DNA of 64,000 nucleotides from Reticulitermes speratus (Eukaryota; Arthropoda; Insecta; Blattodea; Rhinotermitidae): NCBI GenBank assembly GCA_021186555.1, contig JAJKFL010000011.1, forward strand, positions 6,454,501 to 6,518,500, given 5' to 3'. Shown in pieces: positions 11,363-22,196 of this stretch; the first letter of the stretch is position 1; each line of letters begins with the position of its first letter. Both the position numbers and the translations under genes were made by a program. Below the pieces are notes generated by a model. The model did not search any database. It saw nothing but the letters and a program-made list of their open reading frames with translations, and had not been told where the DNA came from.

Positions 11363-11850
11363 TTGGTACTGTTGGTATTGTTGGTACAGTTGGTATTGTT
11401 GGTACATGTGCGTAAATTTTTTGATGCAGTTGGAATAGTGGCTTATCTAAATGTGCACTTCTTGTGCGTAGGAATTATGGTTATAGGATTCTCGTGGTTA
11501 ATTGGTTTGTTTTGTTTGTTTAGTTGGTTAATTTGGTTCGTTTTTGTTTTTGGTTTGTTGGTTTTGTTTTGGCTTGTTTATTGTTATTGGTTGTTGGTTT
11601 TAGTTTCTTAGTGGTTGGTGTTATTTGGTTGGTTGGTTGGCTTTTAGTTGTTTGTTGGTTGGTTGGTTTTTGTTCTTTGTTGGTGTTTCGGCTTCTTTGG
11701 TTTGTTGGTTAGTGTTGTTTTGGTTCGTTTTGGCTTTTGGTTCTTGTTTGTTGGTTAGTTTGTGCTTGTCTTGTTTTTTTTTGTTGGTTATTTGCTTGTG
11801 TTTTTGTTGGTTGTTTGTTTGGTTGGTTGTTTTTGGTTGGTTATTAGTTT
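11363..11850 (+). repeat. TTGGTT/TTTGTT-rich low-complexity tract
   Basis: Almost only T and G on the plus strand, with ggttggttgg, tttgttggtt and similar words. It abuts the LINE fragment. The two other copies of this LINE also end in (ttagttggttag)-like tails, so this tract is probably an expanded 3' tail. The hydrophobic frames it produces (11309-11900) are artefacts of composition. Confidence 0.7.
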
Positions 11851-13116
11851 ATTTTTTTACAAAAAAGTGGCTACGTTTCCTAAAAATGGAGCCTGACTAG
11901 CAGTGCACTGTCCCTTACAGACGTCTGACGGAGTGGTGTTAAGGAGCAGAGACAGCTTCATCTTAACCAGTGGATGAATCGTCTGTGTTGAGGTGCTTTC
12001 TGTGCTTGCTGTGATGAAGCCACGTGTAGGTGTGAATGCATGTAAAGCTACCGGATACCAATACTGCATATGTGCTCCCATTTAAAGAGCAAGGGTCTCG
12101 CATGTGTCAACCGTTAGCTCTGAAACACCCAGCAAATTTCAATCATTCGATTCTTGATGGAAGAACACATGCAGCTGCAAAACAAATAGCCGTCGCCTAA
12201 GGAGGTCTGATTCTTGAAGGCTACCTGAGGCGGTAATCTGATGTAACAGGTCACGCATGTGCTGTAAACTCTGGCTGGTTGGTTTCTTTTAAAAATATGA
12301 TTATTGGACCCCCCACGTTGGCCTACATGAGTATGGCACAAACACTTTGTGTTGGTGTAACAATGGTAGGCCAGCGACTTCCCGTGCGGAACTCCACACT
12401 TGTCAGCTACTACAGTGTTTCAAGGAAGTTGCAATGGAATGGCTGCATGGTTTTACACTTTAGAGTTACAGGTGGAGTTGAATCTAACAAAATGTTTCTC
12501 TGTTACGTCTACATATCAAGCTTTCTGGCATCTAGGCTTTCACTTTGGACATTTACTGCAGGAATCCTGTCGATTTTCCAAGTTATGCTTCAGGTAAAGA
12601 CGCACATGGGTCAGATTTTATGGGAAGCTGCTCCGGTAGTAAAGAATTTTGATACTTTCATGGATTAGGAAAATTCTTTATCGTGTTCACAAGAGGGCGC
12701 CTCTTAAACCTTTTCTGAAGAGTCAAATCCAGTTCACCCTTCACGCGCTAATTATCTATTATCCTTTTGCTACTACCCTCCTTTCTATTCCTGTGACTCC
12801 AGTAACCGCCAATTATTTTTAGATTATCCGACTAAAACGTGTCTGTGTTTCCCATATCGCATTCTTGTCCAATTTAGCTTTGTTGAGTTGATCAGTGTAA
12901 TTAACAATACTTGCAGATTACGAATCATGAAACTCGGCTAAGGTAAGACTTTAAGAAATATCCCTATAAAATACAAAAGAGACTTATTAGTCAATTGCAA
13001 TTAATAATAATTAAATTCCGTTTTCCTTCTGAATAAATTACACAAAATATTTAATAATAATATTATTATTAATCATTGCGTGCATTATTTGATAAACTAT
13101 CTTAGTTATAACCAAC
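11851..13116. other. No gene identified; several unexplained frames
   Basis: The frame at 12279-12668 (plus, 129 codons) and minus-strand frames at 11857-12081 and 12114-12341 are the longest. I recognise no domain in any of them. They may be chance or an old mobile-element remnant. Confidence 0.35.
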
Positions 13117-13695
13117 AAATGCATAACGCCAATGCGTAATTTTATAATTAAAACATTACATCTCCAACATATTTCGATCTTTCATAGATCGTCATGAGGT
13201 AGACCATACATCAATCAATAATATAAAACATGGAGTACAATAAAATCCCTAAAATTATACTAATAGCTACACTGTAGTAAGTCTTCGTATCTTGAACAGC
13301 GTACAGAAGTATAAAATGTAGAATGCAGATGATCTCATACAAAGCAGATGTAACCATTTAGTGACATGTAAATATTATTAGTCTGTAAATTATTATTAAA
13401 AATTACAATATAAATAAGAGTAAATAATTTACATAAATTATGAGAGGTAAAACGATGGTTTTAAGTACATACTGGTATCTTTGAAACTGCCTGTTAGCAT
13501 TAATTTACAGAATAATAATATTTACATGTCACTATATGGTTACATCTGCTTTTATGATCATCTGCATTCTACATTTCATACTTCTGTACACTGTTCAAGA
13601 TACCAAGACTTACTACAGTGTAGCTACTAGTATAATTTTAGGGATTTTATTGTTTTTATTTATTTTAATTATAAAATTGCACATTGACATTGTCT
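13117..13695. mobile_element. Foldback element with decayed hammerhead
   Basis: The left arm (13127-13400) and right arm (13496-13690) are inverted copies: ttacatctgctt, aagatac and agggattttattg recur in both senses. The left arm starts with accaacaaatgca, the inverse of the tgcatttgttggt tail of the other elements. The right arm lacks about 80 bp corresponding to 13156-13240, which includes the ribozyme. Confidence 0.65.
13163..13200 (-). ncRNA. Decayed hammerhead-like motif
   Basis: Minus strand: stem II GAUCU/AGAUC, GAA and AUAUGUU are recognisable, but the 5' core reads CAUGACGA rather than CUGACGA. Probably inactive. Confidence 0.3.
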
Positions 13696-14879
13696 ATTTT
13701 TTTATAATAAGATAGTTTTGCAAAACAGATTTTCTTTGTTTTATTTGTGCCGGAATTGAGGTTATCACAGCGGTGCTGCTTAACACACAAGTCTTTTCGA
13801 ATGTTAAGCCGTAACCTGTGGCAAAGAGCTACCTATTAAATTATACCTTACTGTTGCCTAATTAAGAAAAATTATTTATCATTCGACGCGATGCACAGCC
13901 CAGAGGACTTGAATTTTTTTTTATTTGTGTATATTTAAAGAAGCAGATGTAATACGTAGACTGGCATACTTCTTGTTTGAGCCACATGTCTTGGTTTATT
14001 TTGGGACAACTTAAACGAAAACACATTACATTTTTCCGAGTAATTAAGAGATGATAGGCAAAGAAACAGACATAATACAATGGACAGAAAGAAGGAAGGA
14101 CAGAAGGACAGAATTTAAGATTATGGACGGATGGATATACCAGCAATAGGTAGCCTATTAGGCCTGATCTGTACTGCAAAAACCTCAATTGTTTGCATGG
14201 TCAAATTTCAGCCTTTAGTCCTCGTAATGATCAGGACTCGGCCGGAGCTTGCTTCAATTCTGCAAACGAAGGCCAGCGTTTGCCGACATGATGTGGTGAA
14301 TTGTTTCATCAAAATATTAACCATGTTTCTCAAGGACTAAACAGGGCGACGCTCGCTGTGCGGGGTCAGGCAACAAGTGACCTAGAGAGGTAGCTCAGTA
14401 GGACTCAGTGTTTCAAACTGTCAACACATTTAAAGATGTAATTACGGTCAAGTTCGCTATAAACCTTTATCTGGAAAATTCTTTTCACATTTCTTTACTC
14501 TGATATAATATCTACAAAGTATTAATGGCTAAAAAAATTCAGCAAATTATGTGCACATTTAATTGCAGACTTTATTTTGTTGATTGCGTATAATCGCCGG
14601 TTTTTTTTGGAACTACATTTCCAGTTTTCCACCGGATTGTCTGTAAGGTAGCATTCTGGTCAACTACTGGTGTGACTGTCGGATCCATCTTCATGTATTT
14701 TTGACAATTCGCGTGCAACCTAACTAAGGGATTATCAAAAATAAATTCTAAAGCCATGTGTTATTTTCATGAAGCCGGTATATCTCATTCAACACAGTGA
14801 CTATTATACGGGCAAGATAACCCAGAAATTTCTGTTCGATTCCTGGCAGGTACAAGGGAACGTCTTCTGTTTGAGAAGA
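13696..14879. other. No gene seen
   Basis: The frames at 13862-14188, 14131-14340 and 14572-14757 show no known motif. A gaaagaaggaaggacagaa tract lies near 14090. Confidence 0.4.
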
Positions 14880-14981
14880 GGTGAACGTTGGAATTTGCAT
14901 CTTGGACGGAGAAGGAAGGCTGAAAACCGAGAGAAATGGAGGCATGTGGTCAAGAAGGCCGAGGCCCTACATGGGCTGTAG
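14880..14981 (+). pseudogene. Possible LINE C-terminal remnant
   Basis: The last residues before the stop, REKWRHVVKKAEALHGL, resemble the C-terminal tryptophan-containing segment and HGL stop found in some insect non-LTR elements. An A-rich stretch (aagaaaaagaac) follows. Short and unconfirmed. Confidence 0.35.
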
Positions 14982-15248
14982 CGCCGACCAGAAGAAAAAG
15001 AACTTTTGACACAACTTTTATTTATTAAAAAATATGAATATCGTTACAGATAATAGAAGCAGTAAATAGACTCAGCAACCGAAAATATAGTGCAAAATAC
15101 GGAACTTTCAAGGGGTCTACATCGATATACATTGAAGTGAACAGCAAATAACCCAACTAATATTGGAAATTTTAAAAATGGATTTAAAAGAATAAAAAAA
15201 TAATAAAAATTTAATTGTCATTTTAGCACTCGTACGTAATTGAAGGCT
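14982..15248. other. No feature seen
   Basis: AT-rich sequence leading into the hammerhead at 15249. Confidence 0.4.
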
Positions 15249-15288
15249 ACCCTGAAGATGGGACAACAAGTGATCCCGAAACGTTGGT
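15249..15288 (+). ncRNA. Hammerhead-like ribozyme motif, family II type
   Basis: Helix I ACC/GGU, core CUGAAGA, extra U, stem II GGGA/UCCC, GAA, palindromic ACGU, U17, GGU. Downstream (about 15300-15340) gacgccgggtaacaaccc resembles the sequence after the family II hammerheads (gacgccgcgtaatatccc). This is the best core in that family. Confidence 0.68.
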
Positions 15289-15530
15289 TATACACCAAAA
15301 GATGACGCCGGGTAACAACCCAGAAGATTTTCAGGAACATTTTAGAAATCTTTAGTTAATAACTATTATTTTAAATTTTTAAGTTTTAAATCACACACCA
15401 CACCGTCTGTGTTAAATGACACAAGATCAAGAATTACAAGTCGAGTGTAATTTCTATTTTAAATAATTTGTGATATCTCTCAAATAAATTACATTTTTAC
15501 TTTGAATTTTAAGTTTTTGTGTAAAATAAA

Positions 15531-15567
15531 CGCCTGATGATGATCGGCTTGGTCGAAACATGTAGTG
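15531..15567 (+). ncRNA. Hammerhead-like ribozyme motif
   Basis: Helix I CGC/GUG (one U-G), core CUGAUGA, extra U, stem II GAUC/GGUC, GAA, palindromic ACAUGU, A17. No inverted partner is visible. It lies 240 bp from the motif at 15249, from a different subfamily. Confidence 0.62.
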
Positions 15568-16532
15568 TTTGATATAATAATAGTAAATAAGAGTTGTGTC
15601 AGACGGAATACGTCGTGTTATTTGTGTAATATGGACCAAGTAAAATCGGTTTGTGAGTTGTGTAAAGTCACCACAAGACATAAGCACTTACGTTCCAAAC
15701 TATAATGAACATATAAACTGGTAGTGTTGTAAGGTGGGTTGTCTTTGGTATTGTGGGTGTTTGAACGAGTCACGACTGCTGCTGCCTGTTCTAACATTTT
15801 AAATTGTCATACAGCAGAAAGGATACGCGAGCCAAAGTGCTGCTGATGGCGGTGGGTGCAGAGATAACTCTGTGTCCTTCCTCTCTATTCTGCGTGACAA
15901 TGTTGGAAATAAAAACATTAAATTACATTTGTTTAATCAACACATACAATTACTATAATCTATCATTTGTTTTTGACACCTGCAGATTGATCTAGATGAC
16001 AAATATTACTTGTATATGTAGTAAAACTCTCTCCATGATAATGTGTTCTAGGTCTATAGCCTTTGCAGTAGCAACTGACATCAGTTGCCGCAACCCCATA
16101 AAGTACTATTGGATTTATTATGCTACAAGATCCATAAATTTTCTCGGTGCTTGTGTTACGTGACTTAACCTACTGCAAATAGAAATTAGTTCTAGTTACT
16201 AATTAGTTACCGGCTGCGGATCCTGTCTCCAGGAAAGATAATTACATCACAGAGAATTACACATTCTTTTGTTTTATCTTTATTTACACTGCCTGTTGCT
16301 TTGATCTTAGTAATCACCAGATAACGCATGAAAAATCACAGATATTTACAGAATAAAGCGACGCGTTTTAAAAAGTGCTTGACAGAAAATATATATTTAG
16401 AACCTAGATAGTAACCCTGTAAAACCTGAAATTATCTTAGAAAATATATGACAAATACAACTTTACAGAAAGCTCACTGTGTCTGTAACATATAAGAACA
16501 AACCGGGAAGTAATGTGTAAGGAAATAATCAC
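15568..16532. other. No gene seen
   Basis: The frame at 15804-15995 has no known domain. No repeat family recognised. Confidence 0.4.
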
Positions 16533-16722
16533 TCTTTGAGATCTTCGCTCTTCTGGCATGTTACGCAAAGTAGATTGGTAGTTGCCGACGTTTCGGGACA
16601 AAATGTCTGCCCCACCTGGGAACGAAAGGTTGTACCGAAACGTCGGTAACTACCAATCTACGCTGCGTGACATCTCAGAAGAGATATGATCTCATTTACA
16701 CCGCGGCAGAAGCCTGAATTCA
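16533..16722. mobile_element. Family II foldback element
   Basis: Inverted arms (16533-16597 and 16634-16700) share gattggtagtt, gacgtttcgg and tacgc. The right end carries gcggcagaagcctgaa, the 3' end typical of this family (compare 43.2, 54.2 and 58.5 kb). The 5' half of the hammerhead is unrecognisable in both arms, while CCGAAACGUCGG remains. Confidence 0.6.
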
Positions 16723-17240
16723 GGCATACTCACTGTTTATTCTGAGAGCCATAACAAACATTGAAATGCTCCGTGAGGGAAGAATACAGATATCGTGAAT
16801 ATTAGAGTATATGATACGTATTGTAAGTACTGAAGTTTGGACGGGTTAAGAAGTATCGGAAACAGGGAACACGTGCTAACTGCATTAGGTGAACCAGAAG
16901 TGTTAATTGTCGAATTACAGGGAATAAAGCACCAACGCAATCCTCAAGTCATGCATATCCTGAGAGTTTTGTTGTGGTTGTCCTGGAAGATGCAACAGCC
17001 GTACAAGTGTCCAAACATATTTTGTGGATTTTTTTTTTAAATTTAAAGCTTTATTTTCTTTCTTGGTTTAGTACATCGAGACACACCTTACAAGTACCAA
17101 ATTGTTCCTTACACTAATTTGCTAGGACTTTAAATGATACACTAAATTTATAGGGAAGTACAAAGTACCTAGATAAGTAGCTGTAGTGAAAAGTAAGTTG
17201 AAGCACCCATAAAAACACTACCATCCTATATTGTGGATTA
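16723..17240. other. No gene seen
   Basis: The frames at 16737-16940 and 16837-17040 overlap on opposite strands and have no recognisable domain. A T9 run lies near 17030. Confidence 0.4.
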
Positions 17241-17648
17241 TATGAGGGAGGAACATAGGCTGAGGGCGTTCGAGAATAGGGTGCTGAGGGAGATATTTGG
17301 GCCTAAGAGAGACGAGGTAACAGGGGAGTGGAGAAGACTACATAACGAGGAGCTTTATGATCTGTAGGCCTACTCCTCAGCAAGTATTATGCTGGTGATT
17401 AAATCAATATGAATGAGATGGGCGGAGCATATGACACGTATTGAAGACAGGAAAGTTTCATACAGGGCATGTTGGTGAGACCTGAGGGAAAGAGACTACT
17501 TGGAAGACCTAGGCGTAAATGGGATTATTATATTAAGACGGATCTTCAAGAAGTGGGATGGAGAGGTATGGACTGGATTGATCTGGCTCAGGATAGGGAC
17601 AGGTGGCGGGCGCTTGTGAATGCGGTACTGAAAATTCGGGTTCCATAG
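17241..17648 (+). pseudogene. LINE C-terminal fragment (family 1), degenerate
   Basis: Nucleotide sequence from gaggaacataggctgaggg to the stop closely follows the copy at 62380-62782. It encodes the region after the reverse transcriptase palm, starting near REEH and ending with the DRDRWRALV segment and IRVP. Internal stops (for example at gatctgtag near 17363) and small indels break it. It is strongly 5'-truncated, as is usual for LINEs. Confidence 0.75.
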
Positions 17649-17765
17649 AATACGGGGAATTTCTTGAGTAGCTGAGGAACTGTTAGCTTCTCAGGAATGA
17701 CTCATCTTTATGGAGTTAGTTGGTTAGTCAGTTTGTTAGCTGCTTGGTTAGTTATTTATAGCATT
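17649..17765 (+). mobile_element. 3' end and tail of the LINE at 17241
   Basis: Contains gaatttcttgagtagctg and gttagcttctcag, shared with the 3' ends at 62790 and 46250, then ggagttagttggttagtcag, the simple-sequence tail. Confidence 0.6.
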
Positions 17766-18440
17766 ATCTTATAACGATTTAACCTCTGGTAATCAGATGG
17801 CAGAAGCCTGGATTTTTAAGGCTGAAATTCAGGGTTTCCATAAACAAATTTCCTCTATAATGAAATTTGTAAACATAATTTCTTAACTTAAAATTGACTT
17901 TTGTATTTTCCTCCTAATCTCTTTCCATAATCGGCGCTGGAGTTATTTTCAGTGTAAATCGCCACTATCTGCGTTATGTTTCTTTAAATGAAAACTTATG
18001 CTTTAAAATAATGTATTCCATTTTTGCACCAAAGAAGTAGACTTCTATTTTACAGGGGTTCTGCTAAAAATTCAGATTTAATCACAAGAGCTCCAAAGGT
18101 GTTAAAATAGTAAGAACTGCTGATTGAATTTTTCAGTAACACAATGGAGACAATATAATTAACGTCTGGCCAATACTCAGTAATTCGATAATATCCTGTA
18201 AGAGAGAGTTAGGCAAGATGACATACAAATTGAATTTTAGTGTTAATAATGTGAATTATTCTATTAAAACCTGTGGCCAAAACTAATTGAAGTACCGTAA
18301 GGTACAAAGTGTTACTCGTAGAAGCTTGTTACAGTCGCATGCGTGCCTTTTTAAATATGTGACTGGCCTATTCATTCCGTGTACTTCTGAAACGACGACT
18401 CAAACTTACTGCAGTTAATATAATACCATTAATAAAGGCA
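17766..18440. other. No gene seen
   Basis: AT-rich, no recognisable repeat or coding region. Confidence 0.4.
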
Positions 18441-18697
18441 AAGCAATCCCATTACAGGCCTGGACAGGCCCTTAGGGCTCCGGGAGGTTGAGGCTCCCAG
18501 ATTTGTAGACAATCGGCACATGAAGGTGGTAAGGTTGTCAGCCCTAGTACCGGCCGCCTTTACCCCCCAGGAAAGATTCCTGGTACTCATTTCTGTTAGA
18601 GGCTGAGTCGACCCCAGGGCCATAGTGCGACCGAAACGATTATGTCAATGAAAAATTCCAGTGACACCATCGGGAATCGAACCCGCGACGTTTCGGC
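18441..18697 (-). mobile_element. tRNA-related SINE, family A, copy 1
   Basis: On the minus strand it begins gccgaaacgtcgcgggttcg with a box B (ggttcgattcc) and ends near taatgggattgct. It matches the plus-strand copy at 19120-19380 over its whole length, so the two form an inverted pair about 420 bp apart. No box A is visible, so the copies may be 5'-truncated at the same place. Confidence 0.72.
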
Positions 18698-19119
18698 ATA
18701 CCATTAATAAGCCTCAGTATTTTTAACGCTGTACCATACACAGAAGACGGCGCAATGAGATCTCAGATTAACTTTGAGATACATGTACGTATTTAGATGT
18801 GAGAAACATACAAGTTAGGATTTCTTTTCAGTTTATTATCTTCAGGCAACAAAATTTACTTTTTAAATCGTTAAATTACATTTCTTTTCCTTTTTTTTAG
18901 GTTGGGTCACATTTGAATACGTCGCCTCTGGTTCATACAGTAATATATTAACAGATTTTAACCAGCCTTCGCTATGCCGGAAGTTACAGACCTTCTTGTG
19001 TTACAACTGGCAGTAATGTCTGAATACAACTATTAACCTTCAGCACCAGAAACTGCTTCCAGGACAACTTTCCAATCAGCCTGTGCTTTATTTCTGTACG
19101 TAACAAACAATTTACACAA
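18698..19119. other. Spacer between inverted SINE copies
   Basis: No gene. This would be the loop if a transcript paired the two flanking SINEs. Confidence 0.4.
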
Positions 19120-19380
19120 GCCGGAACGTCGCGGGTTCGATTCCCGATGGTGTCACTGGAAATTTTCATTGACATATTCGTTTCGATCGCACTATGGCCC
19201 TGGGGTCGACTCAGCCTCTAACAGAAATGAGTACCAGGAATCTTTCCTGGGGAGGGTTAAGGCGGCCGGTGCGTAGGGCTGACAACCTTACCACCTAAAT
19301 GTGCCGATTGTCTAGAAATCTGGGGGCCTCAACCTCCTGGAACCCTAAGGGCCTGTCCAGGCCTGTAATGGGATTGCTAT
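19120..19380 (+). mobile_element. tRNA-related SINE, family A, copy 2
   Basis: Box B ggttcgattcc lies at 19134-19144. The body includes tggccctggggtcgactcag and gcctgtccaggcctgtaatg, both also in the inverted copy at 18441-18697. Confidence 0.72.
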
Positions 19381-19680
19381 ATAAACAACAATTTACAGAA
19401 TATTTTAGCGGTAAATTCCAAAGCATTTCAACGTGTTTCGCGATCTTGTTAGCACGTTTCTATCTTAAGCGGGAGTTCTCAGCTTCGATACACGTCCGGA
19501 AACCGTCTATCATGTCCGACAATTTTCGTGGTATTTCTCAGTCTATCCAGGCAATTGTACCTAACCTACCATAACCCTTTCCTTGCATAAAATTTTCAAA
19601 AGTTTATCCACGATATATTAAGTTATTCACAGACTTGTCAAGTGCTAAGCTTATACAGCGATGGTGACAGATAAATGAAT

Positions 19681-19855
19681 GAGTGTGGAGCATTGGTGGA
19701 ATGATACTGACAGAGAAAACCGAAGTATTGGGAGACACCCCTATGTCAGTGCCACTTTTTTTACCACAAATCCCACATACATTTATTTGGGTCAAACCCA
19801 GCCCTCCGCGGCGAGCAGTTTACAGCTAACCGCTTGAGCCATGACTGGGTCTCGA
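19681..19855 (-). mobile_element. tRNA-derived SINE, family B, partial
   Basis: On the minus strand: catggctcaagcggttagc (box A region), box B gggtttgaccc, then aaagtggcactgac and ttctctgtcagtatcattcc. It matches the full copy at 22197-22489 but is diverged and lacks the 3' end. Confidence 0.65.
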
Positions 19856-19980
19856 TTCGTCATCCACGGTTTATCCACCATTCCACGTTCAGTTTAATGG
19901 TTATCATGGGGGACGGGACCGATGGGAATATTAATGTATTTAGAACACTGCGTAACGTTGTACCGATACTGCATTCCTGA

Positions 19981-20170
19981 TTGGCTGCCGGAATGGCGTA
20001 GCCGACATAGTGACTCGCTACAGACTTCACGGGTCGGGGATAGATTCCCGGTGTAGGGAGAGACTTTCCGTGCCAATGCGGCCAGGGCGTAGTGCTGACC
20101 ACCCACTCCCTTCTAGCGTCGAGGTTGCGAATGTGTTGGAGGTATACCTTCTCCTCCCCTCTGTGCCTGC
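19981..20170 (+). mobile_element. tRNA-derived SINE, family D
   Basis: The head gccggaatggcgtagccgac with box B gatagattccc is followed by a body with ccacccactcccttctagcg and tcgaggttgcgaa, equivalent to the ctagtgccgaggttaag part of other family D copies. The minus-strand frames here are SINE sequence. Confidence 0.6.
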
Positions 20171-20351
20171 ATAGGCTTATTAAACGACTAAATTGCCTGA
20201 GGAAAATCAGCATGGTGTCGTTGATTGTACTTGATTGGAAAACTTAGGGAAAAATTGTTGTAATTGAAAGCAATGCTAAACAGACAAAGTGTTTAATTAA
20301 AAGTTTTATTACACCAACATATGCACTATATTCTTATAACCAAGTCAATCA

Positions 20352-20394
20352 CCCCTACATATGTTTCGGCCTATAACAGGCCATCTTCAGGGAG
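20352..20394 (-). ncRNA. Hammerhead-like ribozyme motif
   Basis: Minus strand: helix I UCC/GGG (with one G-U), core CUGAAGA, extra U, stem II GGCCU/AGGCC, GAA, palindromic ACAUAUGU, A17, GGGG. Core intact. Confidence 0.72.
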
Positions 20395-20490
20395 TCATAG
20401 TTTTTTAACATAGACTTTACATCTGTTGTTCATAGAAAACACTTATCAACCAACAATTGCACTATTAAAGTTTATTATCACTTAAAATTG

Positions 20491-20534
20491 TCCTACATAT
20501 ATTTCGGTCATCAGGTGACCACCATCAGGGGCAT
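20491..20534 (-). ncRNA. Damaged hammerhead-like motif
   Basis: Minus strand: core reads CUGAUGG (A9 changed to G), stem II GGUCA/UGACC, GAA, AUAUAUGU, A17, GGAC. The A9 change should abolish or greatly reduce activity. Confidence 0.5.
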
Positions 20535-20568
20535 TCACACATACATGCGTACACTTCACCGTGTGAAT

Positions 20569-20611
20569 GCCCCTGATGATGGTCACCTGATGACCGAAAC
20601 ATATGTAGGGC
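20569..20611 (+). ncRNA. Hammerhead-like ribozyme motif
   Basis: Helix I GCCC/GGGC, core CUGAUGA, extra U, stem II GGUCA/UGACC, GAA, palindromic ACAUAUGU, A17. All core positions intact. It lies on the arm that carries the long 3' tail. Confidence 0.78.
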
Positions 20612-21180
20612 AATCTTAAAGTGTTAAATAAATTTTAATTAGTGCAGTTGTTGATTGATAAGTGTTTTCTATTACCATAATGCACGGTGAACAAGAAGTT
20701 AAGTTGATCTGTTGTTCAATTTAAAAAAAGTTAGTACATCCACATACAAGTAAAATAAATCTTAGTTCCCAATGGATTTAGGTATTATTTTTTGCAGCTG
20801 TAAAATCCTAGGGAATGTGTTTACATAAAAGGTTAAAATTACATATCTGTTGTTGTATATAAATTAAAGGCAGTCCGGTCTTGTATGCTGTTATCACAAG
20901 GTTGTTGAAGTTTTCCTGTGTTATGTTGTACGAGTTGTGCCTTGTGTACTGCTTCAACATCCTTGTGATAACAGCATACAAGACCGGACTGCCTTTAATT
21001 TATATATAACAACAGATATGTAATTTTAACCTTTATGTAAACACATTACCTAGGATTTTACAGCTGAAAGAAATAATACCTAAATCCAATGGGAACTAAG
21101 ATTCATTTTACTTCTATGTCGATGTACTAACTTTTTTAAAATTGAACAACAGATCTAAAGTCTATGTTAAAATTCTTTGA

Positions 21181-21223
21181 CCCCCTGAAGATGGCCTGTT
21201 ATAGGCCGAAACATATGTAGGGG
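21181..21223 (+). ncRNA. Hammerhead-like ribozyme motif
   Basis: Helix I CCCC/GGGG, core CUGAAGA, extra U, stem II GGCCU/AGGCC, GAA, palindromic ACAUAUGU, A17. Exact partner of the minus-strand motif at 20352-20394. Confidence 0.78.
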
Positions 21224-21587
21224 TGATTGACTTGGTTATAAGAATATAGTGCACATGTTGGTGTAATAAAACTTTTAATTAGTTAACAAGATGCAAGGTG
21301 AATACAACGTGAGTCAAAGTGTTATTTATTGTCTGTAGTCGACCACTTGAAAAAGTTTTTAACATTTGACAGGGAGCACTTTTTACGCGACCTGTACAAG
21401 CCAGAGACACATTCCAAGCGGTAGGACGTATGATCACTGACCAGAGAAACTGAACAATATGTGCACTACAGTGTTAATCGACCCAGAAACAAATACAAGA
21501 TTTTGAATTGAAAGATAAGCCCAGAGGGAGTGTTTTATTTTCAGTGAACACTGATCCAAATATTGCATCATTTCATGGTTGATACAC

Positions 21588-21850
21588 AACGGGCTGGTAT
21601 AACATTAAGGCGCTAGACATGTGTTAAGGAGATGCTGATTTCGAATCCTGGCCCTATCAACTGCTATTCCGACTGAAATTTTTGGGGGTTTCCTCAGGTT
21701 CTGCGGGAAATTTATATGATATTACCTGGATTAGGCAACGCCCGCTTCCTACCAAATCCCTCTCCTATTCGTCGCTTATTGATTAGCTCACCATTCTGCA
21801 CTATATTTGTTATATTCTCGCAGCTCCCTAAAATAAACGACAGAAAAATC
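21588..21850 (+). mobile_element. Possible tRNA-derived SINE
   Basis: Head-like gggctggtataacattaagg with a box B-like gatttcgaatcc (about 21638-21649), then a body with tttcctcaggttctgcggg. It matches no other copy in the window. Confidence 0.4.
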
Positions 21851-21865
21851 CATGATTGAACAAAC

Positions 21866-21990
21866 AGTTGCTTAAAGCGTAGTGGTTAGTATACGTACAG
21901 CCAGGATTAAAAGTATGAGATCTGCATTTGTTTCACACATTGTGCTTATACGTTTCGTATGATTCTCACAGTAAACAGCAATTTTTTCCC
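21866..21990 (+). repeat. Old tRNA-like SINE fragment
   Basis: The stretch ttaaagcgtagtggttagta is box A-like. The following tacgtttcgtatgattctcacagtaaa resembles segments at about 6810 and 26970. Confidence 0.35.
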
Positions 21991-22097
21991 CCTTTGAAAT
22001 ATTAACTGATTTTTCTTTCTAATGGAAGTACAATGTTTTCTCTACGAAGTACAAACTGAATATTTTTATATAATATAAATCAGTTTTAATCTTCAAG

Positions 22098-22196
22098 GCC
22101 GTGGCATGATTCGTGCCTTTAGTCGCTGGCCTTTCACCGCTGAGGCCTGATTTCTTTCCCAGGCCAGTCCATGTGATATTTGTAATGGTCAAAGTG
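22098..22196 (+). mobile_element. Old SINE family B, 5' part (interrupted)
   Basis: Diverged copy with gccgtggcatgattcgtgcc and aggccagtccatgtgatatt. It is cut by the younger SINE at 22197 and resumes at 22503. Its last 13 bases form the target duplication. Confidence 0.7.

Larger units (their letters stand above)
20432..20707. mobile_element. Foldback Penelope-like element nested in a larger one
   Basis: 276 bp flanked by the direct repeat tctgttgttc (20422-20431 and 20708-20717). The host sequence is continuous across one copy of the repeat, as shown by the inverse arm at 21140-21165. The left arm runs from gaaaacacttatcaa and the right ends gataagtgttttc, then the tail ataatgcacggtgaa. 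It contains two divergent hammerhead motifs. Confidence 0.82.
20294..21314. mobile_element. Large foldback Penelope-like element, interrupted
   Basis: Outer arms: accccta at 20351 with its hammerhead, and the mirror at 21181-21223, with long inverted sequence converging on about 20920. Left and right inner arms (about 20720-20890 and 20955-21140) are nearly perfect complements. Ends: acaccaacatatgcac on the left, gtgcacatgttggtgt then gatgcaaggtgaa on the right. A direct repeat caaagtgtt flanks it (20285-20293, 21315-21323). A 276-bp second foldback sits inside the left arm. No coding capacity. Confidence 0.75.

Noticed and set aside
11309..11900. Hydrophobic membrane-protein-like frames
   Set aside because: They come from the T/G-only low-complexity tract in several frames and have no other support.
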